In this document: one piece after another, positions 36,765-45,737 of the stretch
Numbering within the stretch: position 1 is the first letter of the stretch
Layout: every line of letters starts with the position of its first letter
From: Marimicrobium sp913061115
Lineage (GTDB): Bacteria > Pseudomonadota > Gammaproteobacteria > Pseudomonadales > Halieaceae
Reading direction: 5' to 3'
NCBI RefSeq assembly: GCF_047729875.1
Contig: NZ_CP159826.1
Coordinates: 186,001 to 250,000 of the forward strand
DNA length: 64,000 bases
Translations under genes and position numbers: made by a program
Notes under the pieces: generated by a model
Seen by the model: only the letters and a program-made list of their open reading frames with translations
What the model was told of the DNA's origin: nothing
Database searches by the model: none

Positions 36765-37017
36765 GTTGGATCGCGCATGCGAGCCGCCGTACAGAAAACA
36801 AAGCAATTTTGATGCCAGTTATTCAGGCTCATACCTATGCGCTTTTGATGAAGGGACGAAGGGATGTTTGCTTGTCCATAGGTGTCCGCTCGTGTTCGGA
36901 CATGTGCCACGCGTTGTGGCATATTCTTGTGAGGCATGCGCATTCTTGCGTCGACGTGCTGCGCTGGTTAGAGTGGTTCATCTTCTATACATGCCCTCAC
37001 AGGCCCAAGGATAAGTG
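36765..37017 (+). other. Region before gcvT without a convincing gene
   Basis: The 465 bases between the PA3496-type gene and gcvT hold the hairpin and palindromes listed above. Two overlapping open frames on the plus strand (from 36683 and 36760) have no ribosome site and no recognisable protein character. I looked for a glycine riboswitch core and did not see one. Confidence 0.45.
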
Positions 37018-38127
37018 ATGACGTTACTGCACACGCCGCTTGATGCGCTGCACCGAGAGCTGGGCGCCAAAATGGTACCCTTTGCTGGTTATGACATGCC
37101 GGTGCAGTACCCTGCTGGCATCATTAGCGAGCATTTGCATACTCGGCAAGCGGCCGGGCTGTTTGATGTCTCCCACATGGGTCAAGTCATTATAGAGGGC
37201 CTCGGTAGTGCCGCGATGCTTGAGTCTCTTGTGCCCGTGGACATTGATGGGCTGGCAGACAATCGGCAGACCTATGCCGTATTCACTAACGAACAGGGTG
37301 GAGTATTGGATGACTTGATTATTACCCGTTGGTCTCAGGAGACATTTTTCCTCGTGGTCAATGCGGGTTGTAAGAGGCAGGATATTGCACACCTGCGGGC
37401 ACACTTGTCGGGCCAGACGTTGACGGTACTGGAGCATCACGCCTTACTGGCGTTGCAGGGGCCAGCCGCACGAGAGGTTATTCGTACAGTCTGTTCTGAC
37501 GCCGCAGAACTGCGATTCATGCAGGGCTGTCCTGGGATTATTGACGGCGTGAAGGTTTATATTACCTGCTCAGGTTACACCGGAGAGGACGGTTTCGAGA
37601 TTTCTGTGCCGGGCGCAGCGGCCACAAATCTGGCTCGCCGGCTGCTAAGTGATCAACGGGTACAGGCGGTCGGTTTGGGTGCCAGGGATTCACTGCGCTT
37701 GGAGGCAGGTTTGTGTTTGTATGGACATGAACTGACAACCGAGATTGACCCGGTGCAGGCGGGTTTAGTGTGGTCCATAAGTCAATCTCGGCGAGCCGAG
37801 GGTGAGCGCGCGGGTGGCTTCCCAGGTGCCGATGTGATCTTTAGGCGGATGATCGACAAGCCAGCCCTGCGTCGGATCGGTTTGCGTGTGGATGGTAAGC
37901 GTCCGGTGCGAGAGGGTCAAGTAGTGCTAGATGAATCAGGTCGACAGGTGGGCGAAATCTGTTCTGCCTGTTATGGCGCTAGTGTTGGCGGCCCTATCGC
38001 CATGGCTTATATCGAACGGGAATTAGGTCTCCCGGGGACGAAACTGCTGGTGGTCTCGAGGGATAAGCACTTGCCAGTTACGGTGACACCCATGCCGTTC
38101 AATCCCCAGCGCTATTTCCGGGGTTAA
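37018..38127 (+). CDS. gcvT: Glycine cleavage system T protein (aminomethyltransferase)
   Basis: Transfers the methylene group from aminomethyl-lipoyl GcvH to tetrahydrofolate, releasing ammonia. The 369-residue protein has 'MVPFAGYDMPVQYPAGI', 'LFDVSHMGQV', 'VNAGCKRQDI', 'SGYTGEDGFEI', 'GLGARDSLRLEAGLCLYGHEL' and the C-terminal beta-barrel with 'GEICSACYGASVGGPIAMAYI'. The 'SCxxSP' pattern usual near the end is replaced by 'SACYGAS', a mild variation. ATG 37018 is preferred to GTG 37015 for spacing from AAGG at 37007-37010. gcvH and gcvP are not present nearby. Its 3' end overlaps batD. Confidence 0.92.
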   Translation: MTLLHTPLDALHRELGAKMVPFAGYDMPVQYPAGIISEHLHTRQAAGLFDVSHMGQVIIEGLGSAAMLESLVPVDIDGLADNRQTYAVFTNEQGGVLDDLIITRWSQETFFLVVNAGCKRQDIAHLRAHLSGQTLTVLEHHALLALQGPAAREVIRTVCSDAAELRFMQGCPGIIDGVKVYITCSGYTGEDGFEISVPGAAATNLARRLLSDQRVQAVGLGARDSLRLEAGLCLYGHELTTEIDPVQAGLVWSISQSRRAEGERAGGFPGADVIFRRMIDKPALRRIGLRVDGKRPVREGQVVLDESGRQVGEICSACYGASVGGPIAMAYIERELGLPGTKLLVVSRDKHLPVTVTPMPFNPQRYFRG

Positions 38128-39184
38128 GGTGACTCGCCAGTGCGGGCTGCCGTAATGCCCGTATTCGGCGCGTCAGGTTAGACAGGCGCACCCTCAGCCC
38201 AGTCAGCGGCAGGCGTGGCAGATAGAGCCAGCACAGCCGCAGGGCCACAATCAATAGCACCAGACTGCTCAGTAGTATCAGACGTTGTTGTGAACGACTG
38301 CGAGTCGTTGTCGCAGTATTTTTTGGGCCTGGAGCCACACCGCCAACCTCGATGCGTACTTCAGCCAGGGACAGCACTTCCAGTTGGGTGCTTTGCGTAT
38401 TCCACCAGAAGTAATCTCTCGCTGGCAGCAGGAACTGTCCTGGTTGCTCGGCCACATAACTGATGCGAATACTCCGAGTGGCCAGAGTTTGGCCGCGGTT
38501 AACCTTGTTTTCTAGGACTGCTGGCGAGGGGTAGGGGGCAAGTCCTGGTTGCTTTTCGATCTCATAGGACGGCAGCATCATGGCCAGTACGTCCGATGCT
38601 TCCAGCAGGACCTCTTGTTCGAAGGCATCGCCCACCGCTAGATTATCAAGCGCTCTGTCGAAGCTCTGCCTGACGGAGAAGAGCGGGGCCGCTACCCACT
38701 GTTTGGCTTGGGCGAGGTTGTTCGGTATAGCAGCGGTGAAATGGCGCGCGGGGCTGTGCAATTCGCCTTGAATATCGCCCTCTTCTCCTCCATTCACGTG
38801 TACTTGCAAAGGAATTGGACCGATGGTGAAATCGCCCGCACGCTGAGGAAATACATCCAGCGTCCAGCGCTGTATTGCCCAGGTCTGACCGTTATGGGTT
38901 TCGCTGGCATTACTGGCGAACTGTTCAGTTTGCAAAATGACCAGGCCCGGAACTTCGGGAATACCGATGCGCGTCCCGCCGGCAAACCATCGATCGGTGG
39001 CGATTTCGAGGGTTAGTGTTACTTTTTGTCCCGGCACGATACCGCTTTGTGGAGTGAGCGCGCTCTCGATGTGTAGTTGGCCTGACGCCTCAAGTTCTTC
39101 GATCGAATTACCAGACGCGAGCGATGCACAGCCTATGGCCAGCATTAGCAGGCCTCGTTTTAGAAAAAATCCGCCACGTGTCAC
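38099..39184 (-). CDS. batD: BatD-like membrane-anchored protein
   Basis: A 361-residue protein of the BatD ('oxygen tolerance') type: signal peptide (start GTG 39184, MTRGGFFLKRGLLMLAIGCASLASG), repeated Ig-like beta domains ('QKVTLTLEIATDRWFAGGTRIGIPEVPGLVIL', 'TLDVFPQRAGDFTIGPIPLQV'), and a C-terminal transmembrane helix near 305-325 with a basic cytoplasmic tail. GTG 39184 overlaps the stop of the preceding gene by 4 bases, which fixes the start; the frame itself is open further upstream. Last gene of the MoxR operon. Its 3' end overlaps the convergent gcvT by 29 bases. Confidence 0.8.
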   Translation of the reverse strand: MTRGGFFLKRGLLMLAIGCASLASGNSIEELEASGQLHIESALTPQSGIVPGQKVTLTLEIATDRWFAGGTRIGIPEVPGLVILQTEQFASNASETHNGQTWAIQRWTLDVFPQRAGDFTIGPIPLQVHVNGGEEGDIQGELHSPARHFTAAIPNNLAQAKQWVAAPLFSVRQSFDRALDNLAVGDAFEQEVLLEASDVLAMMLPSYEIEKQPGLAPYPSPAVLENKVNRGQTLATRSIRISYVAEQPGQFLLPARDYFWWNTQSTQLEVLSLAEVRIEVGGVAPGPKNTATTTRSRSQQRLILLSSLVLLIVALRLCWLYLPRLPLTGLRVRLSNLTRRIRALRQPALASHLNPGNSAGD

Positions 39185-40842
39185 GGAATATTCCTCGAGG
39201 GCACATCCGTCTTTGTCTCTGCGTTCCGTAGTTGCATGCCGAACTTTATAGCCAAAAAGCGGGAAGGATCCTGCTGCACACCGCGCAACCACATATCACT
39301 AGTGGCCGCATCCTGGAGTATGTCCTCGGCGGTCAGTTGTATCACTTCAGTCTGCTGCCAACTGATCTCGTCAGCACCTTGCGCGGGAATAGCGTCGTCG
39401 CCACTAAGCTGTTTGTCCTGAGTGCTTGCGCCTGCTTCCTGCTGTTGGCTTGCGCTGAGACGATCGATTTCGTCGATGATCGCGCTCACTTGGGAGCGGT
39501 TGGCAGTGGCACCTGGATAATCTGGGGTGCGCGCCAGCAGACGATCGTATCGGCTGACTGCGCGCACATAGTCACGCCCTTGGGCGCGCGCGTTGGCCTC
39601 ATTAAAGAGTGCATCATCACTGTCTTGGCGTGAAAAGTATTCCGCCGCCAACATAAAATCTTCGCTGTAGTAGTAGGCTATACCCTTCCACATGAGGTCA
39701 TTGAAACGGGCGGCGGCTTGTGGATAGCGGCCCAGTTGCAAAAGTAGTCGGCCCTGTTGATCGCGGGTTAACCACAGGTCCGCGAATTCCCTCATTGCGG
39801 CAGACTGCTCATGCGTAATAGGCGTAGTCTCTTGCTGTGCAAGTGCAGGTGCGGGAATACTGCTTAATACAACAGGCAATATCAGCCACATCCAAGTCAG
39901 GGTCCAGCCTCTCCTGAACCACATCAAGAACAGCCCTATTGCCGGAAATACCAAGAGGTAGCCGCTATCAAACCAAGGCAGGGCGCTGTCCTGGGTGACC
40001 GTATAGTGACTCTCGATACGCTGATTGATCTGGCGTACATCTGCATCATCGATGGTCAAAGACAGATAGACGCCATTTGCGTCAGTAGCCAGGGCTTTAA
40101 GTGATTCCCGTTCTAGTGGCGCTATTCCGGGTTCTTCATCCTCGCTCCCCACGCCTACAACAAGTAGTTGATGCGGGTGAGTTAAAAAGTATGATTCGAA
40201 AGCCTGCCCGCTCTTTGCTCCAAGACCATCGCTAAACATCACAATCGTCGCAGGGGCATTTCTGCCCTGAAGTATTTCATCTGCAAGAGGCAGGCTATAT
40301 TCAGGGAATTTTCCGCTCCGCGGCATGATAGCGGGAGTGATCGCTGCAAGGTATTGATTGAGGATATCCTGATCGGCAGTGAGCGAAAGCACACTGTGCG
40401 CCGTCCCCGAATAGACGATAAGAGCGCTTTTCTTGTCTGGGCGAAGCGCCAGCAGGTCAGATATTTTCTGCTTAGCGCGCTGTAAACGACTGGGCTGCAC
40501 GTCCTTCTGTTGCATAGTCGAGGACACATCTAACAGTATGACCAGTGCCGCGTGATCCTGGTTCAGGGGAGATAATTGTTGACGCCATGTGGGCCCCATT
40601 ATCACTAACAACACCAGCACCATGAACAACAGCGAAAAATTTTTCGGGTTCAACCAGCGTGTATCGAAGCGTTGTAATCGCAGGTGCTGCAGCAAGTGTG
40701 GAGCGATGATACCCCCGAACATATCCTGCTTGTCGCGCTGCTGACTTCGTATCACCACCATTGCCAGCCACGGTATGAGTAGCAGTGCCCAAGTCGGCCG
40801 GAGAAAATGGAAGTGCTCCAGTACGTTGAGCTCAGGCGGCAT
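39181..40842 (-). CDS. BatB/BatC fusion: VWA domain plus TPR-like region
   Basis: A 553-residue protein. Two hydrophobic helices (about 12-30 and 70-88) lead to a von Willebrand A domain with MIDAS 'LVILLDVSSTMQQKD' near residue 103 and 'VMFSDGLG'. A third helix follows near 300-335, then a periplasmic TPR-like section ('RLLLQLGRYPQAAARFNDLMWKGIAYYYSEDFMLAAEYF', 'NEANARAQGRDYVRAVSRYDRLLARTPDYPGA'). This joins what are separate BatB and BatC proteins in some bacteria. Together with BatA and MoxR it likely forms a metal-dependent chaperone or envelope-stress complex. It overlaps batA by 11 and batD by 4 bases. Confidence 0.85.
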   Translation of the reverse strand: MPPELNVLEHFHFLRPTWALLLIPWLAMVVIRSQQRDKQDMFGGIIAPHLLQHLRLQRFDTRWLNPKNFSLLFMVLVLLVIMGPTWRQQLSPLNQDHAALVILLDVSSTMQQKDVQPSRLQRAKQKISDLLALRPDKKSALIVYSGTAHSVLSLTADQDILNQYLAAITPAIMPRSGKFPEYSLPLADEILQGRNAPATIVMFSDGLGAKSGQAFESYFLTHPHQLLVVGVGSEDEEPGIAPLERESLKALATDANGVYLSLTIDDADVRQINQRIESHYTVTQDSALPWFDSGYLLVFPAIGLFLMWFRRGWTLTWMWLILPVVLSSIPAPALAQQETTPITHEQSAAMREFADLWLTRDQQGRLLLQLGRYPQAAARFNDLMWKGIAYYYSEDFMLAAEYFSRQDSDDALFNEANARAQGRDYVRAVSRYDRLLARTPDYPGATANRSQVSAIIDEIDRLSASQQQEAGASTQDKQLSGDDAIPAQGADEISWQQTEVIQLTAEDILQDAATSDMWLRGVQQDPSRFLAIKFGMQLRNAETKTDVPSRNIP

Positions 40843-41833
40843 GAGAGTCCCTTGTGCTGCGCAGCACGCGGCATGCGTGCCACGTTCTGTAGCCGTGATA
40901 GAGCGTATAAAAAATCAGCGCGACACAGAGCGGCAGCCAATGCAGACTTTGCCGTGGACGGAAGCTGATCGTTTCGTACACGTCAGGCTCAAGTTCAGCA
41001 ATGGTGTGGTACGCACGCTGTAACGCCTGTTGGTCCAGCGCCTCAAAACTCTCCCCCCCGGTGATCTCAGTGACGCGCTCAATAGTGTCAATATCGAGTG
41101 CCTCTTCTCCAACTGAGGCGGCGTCGCCAATGGCGATGGTGTAGATTCGGATATTGTAGGCGGCGGCGACTTTTGCTGCATCTATAGGCGGCACGATACT
41201 TCCAGTGTCGTTGCCATCGGTGAGGATGATCAGAACACGGTTGTCTGATGTGCTCTCTTTGAACAGCTTTATCGCGAGTCCTATTGCATCTCCGAATACG
41301 GTGCTCTGGCCAGCCATGCCGATTTCGGTCTCCGCCAGTAATTTTGACCACACCACATGATCGCTGGTAAAGGGCGCTTGCAGATAGGAGGCACTGCCAA
41401 ATACGATGAGACCCAGACGATCTCCCGCACGCTGGTTAGCCAGTTCCGCAAGAACCTGCTTCACGGCTTGTAGTCTGTCTACTGTTTCGCCGTCGGGCAG
41501 CACAAAGTCTCGAGTTCCCATGGACCCGGATAAATCCACGGCAATCATTAGATCCCGGCCAGACTTCTGTTGCTCAATGGGGGCGCCCACCCACTCGGGC
41601 TTGGCCGCAGCCAGCACCAGACAGACCCACATGAAGCCAACGAGAAAATACTGAAAACGGTCGCGGCGTAGAATGATCGCGCCACTGTGTGGACGTTGTT
41701 CACTCAATTCAACCAGCTTGTCGAAGAAGGGTACTCGAACGGAATTGCGACTTTCTTTATAGGCTGGTAACAATGGCATGAGTAAAGGAAGTGCCAGCAG
41801 AGATAGCGCCCAAGGATATGCCAACTCATACAT
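40832..41833 (-). CDS. batA: BatA-like VWA-domain membrane protein
   Basis: A 333-residue aerotolerance-operon type protein: N-terminal helix pair ('LAYPWALSLLALPLLMPLLP', 'FQYFLVGFMWVCLVLAAAKPEWVG'), VWA domain with intact MIDAS 'MIAVDLSGSMGTRDF' and 'ILTDGNDTGS', then a C-terminal helix (about 295-312). The VWA domain faces the periplasm if topology follows the family. It overlaps the neighbouring genes on both sides, consistent with one polycistronic message. Confidence 0.88.
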   Translation of the reverse strand: MYELAYPWALSLLALPLLMPLLPAYKESRNSVRVPFFDKLVELSEQRPHSGAIILRRDRFQYFLVGFMWVCLVLAAAKPEWVGAPIEQQKSGRDLMIAVDLSGSMGTRDFVLPDGETVDRLQAVKQVLAELANQRAGDRLGLIVFGSASYLQAPFTSDHVVWSKLLAETEIGMAGQSTVFGDAIGLAIKLFKESTSDNRVLIILTDGNDTGSIVPPIDAAKVAAAYNIRIYTIAIGDAASVGEEALDIDTIERVTEITGGESFEALDQQALQRAYHTIAELEPDVYETISFRPRQSLHWLPLCVALIFYTLYHGYRTWHACRVLRSTRDSHAA

Positions 41834-42332
41834 GCGGTGAGCTCTCGTGATTGCATACCCAACTGAGGCAGGCTGCGAGCAACTGCTGCTGGACGATGCC
41901 GTCTAGTGTTGTGTGGTTATAGGTTCCCACTGCGAGTAAACGGCATTGTTCTGGCGAAAAAGGCGGAGGTGTGCAGTAGCCATTGAGAAAATTGACCCAG
42001 CTATCGCCCGACAGGTGGGCCACTTGTTGTCGGGGGAAGGCGGCCAGCGCGGTCAACTTTAATATTTTATTCAGCTCTATCAGCCAGGTTTCTTCGCAGC
42101 TATTCATCGCAAAAACCTGGAGTCGGTCGGCCGCCTCGCGGCGGTAGCGATTGTGGTGCCAGTGACGCAGGCGCCTCCAGCTGTAGCGTAGCAATAATAT
42201 CAGCAGCGCTGTCCCGACCCCTATCCAACCGACAGCCTGTGGTAGCCAGCTGATGGCGTCAGGCGACGCAACTTCTGAAAATTCGTGCAGCGCGTAATTG
42301 CCAAAGGTTTCCGGCAGTGGGGGCAAACTCAT
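41826..42332 (-). CDS. DUF4381-type membrane protein
   Basis: A 168-residue protein with one transmembrane helix (about 30-50, 'AVGWIGVGTALLILLLRYSW') followed by a basic stretch and a soluble helical domain containing 'WLIELNKILKLTALAAFPRQQVAHLSGDSWVNFLNGYC', typical of DUF4381 proteins encoded between DUF58 and BatA genes. Function unknown; operon position suggests it belongs to the MoxR/VWA complex. Start overlaps the DUF58 stop (ATGA). Confidence 0.8.
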   Translation of the reverse strand: MSLPPLPETFGNYALHEFSEVASPDAISWLPQAVGWIGVGTALLILLLRYSWRRLRHWHHNRYRREAADRLQVFAMNSCEETWLIELNKILKLTALAAFPRQQVAHLSGDSWVNFLNGYCTPPPFSPEQCRLLAVGTYNHTTLDGIVQQQLLAACLSWVCNHESSPHV

Positions 42333-43267
42333 TGCAAGACCCTCTGGCCACCGAGTCTTTCTCGCAACTGATCGGCAGCCGGTACGACTGTATCGACAGG
42401 CAGCACCGGAATACCATGACGCTTGAGTTCACCCTGTACATGCGCGATGGAGCTTTTGAAGCTCGCTTCGAACTTTTGTCCTAGTCCTTGCCTGGCAGGA
42501 TCGATCTTTAGCTGAAATTCCCCATCGCTCACTACCAACTGGTCAGCCCTAGAGATATCGCGTTCCAATGGGTCATAGATCAGCGAGCAAACAATATCAT
42601 TGTGTCGGTTCATGCGACGTAGGGCCTTGAGCGTGGCGTTGTTCCAGCCATAAAAATCTGATATTAATACCACGAGGTAGTCGTGACCAATGCTACGCTC
42701 CAGCAGGTTCAATGCTTGTGCCAGTGCATCGGGATTACTTTCGTAGCGAGTGTTTACGGATAGATCGTTGTTCATTGCCGTTAAGTCGCCCAGCCAGCCT
42801 ATGACACGGCGTTCATTGCGCGTCGGTTTTGCCTCGACAATAGCATTGTCATTGAAGAGGACTGCCCCGATACGGTCTCCCGCGGCTAGCACGCGCCAAG
42901 CCGTAATTGCTGCAACTTCTGCAGCAACGACAGATTTCATTTTTTTTATGCTGCCGAAGAACATCGGCAGTCGTTGGTCGACGACGACAATAACCGGCCG
43001 ATCACGCTCTTCTGTGTAAACCCTCACATGGGGTTTTCCGGTACGGTTAGTGACCCGCCAATCCATATTGCGGATGTCGTCACCCGGTTGATAGTGGCGT
43101 AGTTCATCAAAATCCAGGCCACGCCCACGCAATCGAGACCGTTTTCGACCGCTTAATAACGAGCGCACGGATTGTCTTGGCAGATAGTTAAATCCTCGTG
43201 CGGTAAACCGCAGTCGCACGAGGGCGCGCAGGTTAGTGTATACATCCTCCTGTGTATTGCCGGTCAT
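42329..43267 (-). CDS. DUF58-domain protein
   Basis: A 312-residue soluble protein with the DUF58 signature 'RGLDFDELRHYQPGDDIRNMDWRVTNRTGKPHVRVYTEERDRPV' near residues 48-90, followed by a VWA-like fold ('VVVDQRLPMFFGS', 'LVVLISDFYGWN'). DUF58 proteins accompany MoxR ATPases nearly always. It starts 6 bases after moxR. Confidence 0.9.
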   Translation of the reverse strand: MTGNTQEDVYTNLRALVRLRFTARGFNYLPRQSVRSLLSGRKRSRLRGRGLDFDELRHYQPGDDIRNMDWRVTNRTGKPHVRVYTEERDRPVIVVVDQRLPMFFGSIKKMKSVVAAEVAAITAWRVLAAGDRIGAVLFNDNAIVEAKPTRNERRVIGWLGDLTAMNNDLSVNTRYESNPDALAQALNLLERSIGHDYLVVLISDFYGWNNATLKALRRMNRHNDIVCSLIYDPLERDISRADQLVVSDGEFQLKIDPARQGLGQKFEASFKSSIAHVQGELKRHGIPVLPVDTVVPAADQLRERLGGQRVLQ

Positions 43268-43273
43268 GGACGC

Positions 43274-44242
43274 CTAGCCTACTGCGACCTGCAGAATGAT
43301 CTCGTCGATGATGGTATCGGGCGTTACGCCATCGGCCAGGGCATCGTAGGTCAGAATCAGACGGTGGCGGATTATAGAATGCAGCACTGAGCGAACATCG
43401 TCGGGATCGACGTAGTCTCTGTCATCCAGCCAAGCGCTTGCGCGGCAGGCTCGATGTAAGGAGATGCTAGCTCGGGGGCTTGACCCGGTCTCGATCCAGT
43501 GCAACAGTTTGCCGCCATGCTTCTTGGGGAGTCGGGTGGCCATTACTAAATCGACAATATATTGTTCGACCGCTGCGGACACTTTCATTTTTTGAATGGT
43601 CTCTCGTGCGGCGAAGATATGTGATTGTGGGATGACTTCACGTGGCGCTGTTTGATGGGCTTCTTCTGTTTGCAGCATCCGTACGATGGCCAGTTCTGCC
43701 TCGGCATTTGGGTAGTTCACGGATATCTTCATCATGAAGCGATCCATCTGAGCTTCTGGTAATGGGTAGGTGCCCTCTTGCTCGATCGGGTTTTGGGTCG
43801 CTAGTACCATGAACAAAGCGGGCAAAGGGTAGGTCTTGCCCGCCACAGTGATCTGGCGTTCTTCCATGGCTTCAAGCAGGGCGGATTGCACTTTGGCGGG
43901 TGCGCGGTTGATCTCGTCCGCCAGCACCAATTCGTTAAAGATCGGCCCGGGCTGGAACTGTAGTTCGGACTTGCCGTGATTGTCCTGATAAATCTCGTTG
44001 CCAGTCACATCAGAAGGCAGCAGATCAGGCGTAAACTGAATGCGGCCAAGACTGGCCTGCAGTACTTGGGACAGCGTTTTAATGGAGCGTGTTTTAGCGG
44101 TTCCCGGCAAGCCCTCCAGCAGCACATTGCCATTGCACAGTAGTGCAAGCGCGAGGGTGCGAACCACTTCATCTTGGCCGATGATCGATTGTGCCATTTG
44201 TTGCATTATGGAGTTGACGGCACTCAGGTGATCGTTGGGCAA
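43274..44242 (-). CDS. moxR: MoxR-family AAA+ ATPase
   Basis: A 322-residue ATPase: Walker A 'LLEGLPGTAKTRSIKTL' near residue 38, Walker B 'LVLADEINRAPAKVQSALLEAMEERQI', sensor 1 'VLATQNPIEQEGTYPLPEAQMDRFMMKI'. MoxR proteins act as chaperones assembling VWA-containing complexes, here the downstream BatA and BatB/C. First gene of the six-gene run ending with batD. Confidence 0.93.
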   Translation of the reverse strand: MPNDHLSAVNSIMQQMAQSIIGQDEVVRTLALALLCNGNVLLEGLPGTAKTRSIKTLSQVLQASLGRIQFTPDLLPSDVTGNEIYQDNHGKSELQFQPGPIFNELVLADEINRAPAKVQSALLEAMEERQITVAGKTYPLPALFMVLATQNPIEQEGTYPLPEAQMDRFMMKISVNYPNAEAELAIVRMLQTEEAHQTAPREVIPQSHIFAARETIQKMKVSAAVEQYIVDLVMATRLPKKHGGKLLHWIETGSSPRASISLHRACRASAWLDDRDYVDPDDVRSVLHSIIRHRLILTYDALADGVTPDTIIDEIILQVAVG

Positions 44243-44325
44243 AGCGGTGCTCCTTTTATGATTCGCTGAATTGGGCGTCGGGCTGGGCTGCTGCGAGTCA
44301 GTATAACGGCATTACTCGCAAATAC

Positions 44326-44877
44326 TCAGGCAGCCCAGGCGCGCTTTGCTCGAAAACGCCGCGACAGATATTGCATCTGGTCCGCAAAGACCCGATCTTT
44401 AGCGAGGAAATGCCACTCCCAAGGGTTGGGCCTGAAGGGCACGGCCAGCAATGGCATCCGTGCTTCCTCGGGTGTTTGATTATCTTTTTGCCAGTTACAG
44501 CGTTTGCAGGCAGCCACCACATTTTCCCAGCGATCAGTGCCGCCGCGAGAGGTGGGGAGCACATGGTCGCGTGTTAATTCTGTGCGTGCAGACTGTTGTC
44601 CGCAGTAGAGACAGCGATGGTCATCGCGGCGAAATAGTGTGCGGTTGCATAAAGGGGGACTGAAACCCTGAATTATCTTTCCCTGAATAGCCACAATCGG
44701 TTGTAAATCGATGCGGGAGCGCAATCCATTGCTGCGCTGAATGCCACCGAAAATTGGAGGCAAAACATCCCCGATGCCGTAAACGACATCACCTTTGGCA
44801 TAGGCTGTAATGGCCTCGTGCAGCGTTATCCAACCACGGGGTTGGCCGGCGAGGTCCAGTCGCAGGATCGTTTGCAT
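44326..44877 (-). CDS. HNH endonuclease family protein
   Basis: A 183-residue protein with a zinc-finger type HNH motif: 'CLYCGQQSA' ... 'LTRDHVLPTSRGGTDRWENVVAACKRCNWQK' (about 93-138), with CxxC pairs and the catalytic DHV. Stand-alone HNH proteins of this size are common in gammaproteobacterial chromosomes, often without phage context; the role is unknown. It lies upstream of moxR on the same strand with an 83-base gap. Confidence 0.85.
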   Translation of the reverse strand: MQTILRLDLAGQPRGWITLHEAITAYAKGDVVYGIGDVLPPIFGGIQRSNGLRSRIDLQPIVAIQGKIIQGFSPPLCNRTLFRRDDHRCLYCGQQSARTELTRDHVLPTSRGGTDRWENVVAACKRCNWQKDNQTPEEARMPLLAVPFRPNPWEWHFLAKDRVFADQMQYLSRRFRAKRAWAA

Positions 44878-45065
44878 TATCTCGCACTCACAAGCTTGGG
44901 TTCAAACTACTGCAAAACGGTAGTAACTACAATATGCACTATGCCTGTCTGTTGAGGGAGGCGGGATAGTCGCTTGCAGCGTACGCCAAAAGCACTTGTT
45001 TGGCATTTGTGCTCAGCACATTGTAGGGCTTGCTAGGCAGTGCTTTAGGATTGTGGGCTGATGAC

Positions 45066-45689
45066 TTATGCGGAGGTCACGGCTATCCATGTTGCTGACA
45101 CCAGCGTTTTTCCCGCTAATAGCACCTTGCCTTCAAAATCCTGTCCGGCCTTGATCTCGCCCACCCCTGCGGGTGTCCCGGTCATGATAATGTCGCCGTC
45201 TTCCAGGGTAGTGAAAGTCTCCAGCTCTCTTATTATTTGTACAGGGGTATATATCATCAGACTTATACCTCCTGCCTGCCGCTGCTCGCCGTCTACGTTC
45301 AGCTGCAAAGACAGACCTTCGATGTCTTTTGGGAGGGTGACAAACGCACTGAACAGCGCGGCACCATCGAAGGCTTTGGCTCTCTCCCAAGGTAATCCTT
45401 TTGCCTTTAATGTAGATTGAAGCGCGCGTTTGGTGAGGTCCAAACCGAAGCCAACCGCGTCGAGCTTGCCTTCCTTCACGGTAAAAGCCAGTTCACTTTC
45501 ATAGTGCAAGGGTTGATTGTTGATGTCGGAGTACAGAGTGCCACTGATGGCGGAGTTCGGCTTATTAAATACCACCATGCTGTCGGGGATTTCGTTGCCC
45601 AGTTCCTCGATATGCGCTCTGTAGTTGCGGCCTACGCAAAGTATTTTTGAGGGTTGGACCGTATTCCCATTGACGTTAATGGTATTCAT
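45066..45689 (-). CDS. Fumarylacetoacetate hydrolase family protein
   Basis: A 207-residue FAH-fold enzyme with 'ILCVGRNYRAHIEELGN', metal-binding glutamates in 'HYESELAFTVKEG', 'LDLTKRALQ' and 'GDIIMTGTPAGVGEIKAGQ'. This short, single-domain size is typical of acylpyruvate hydrolases and 2-hydroxyhepta-dienedioate isomerase-type enzymes, which cleave C-C bonds of oxo acids. The exact substrate cannot be assigned. It sits just outside the catabolic cluster. Confidence 0.85.
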   Translation of the reverse strand: MNTINVNGNTVQPSKILCVGRNYRAHIEELGNEIPDSMVVFNKPNSAISGTLYSDINNQPLHYESELAFTVKEGKLDAVGFGLDLTKRALQSTLKAKGLPWERAKAFDGAALFSAFVTLPKDIEGLSLQLNVDGEQRQAGGISLMIYTPVQIIRELETFTTLEDGDIIMTGTPAGVGEIKAGQDFEGKVLLAGKTLVSATWIAVTSA

Positions 45690-45737
45690 ATTTTCACTTC
45701 TTTGCTGGTGTCTCAGAAGCGACGACGGCTGAGCGGC

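Noticed and set aside
36553..37017. Glycine riboswitch upstream of gcvT
   Set aside because: I looked for the conserved riboswitch core and tandem aptamer arrangement on the plus strand and did not find it.
36683..37018. Two overlapping plus-strand frames before gcvT
   Set aside because: No ribosome sites, cover palindromic repeats, and neither translation resembles a protein.
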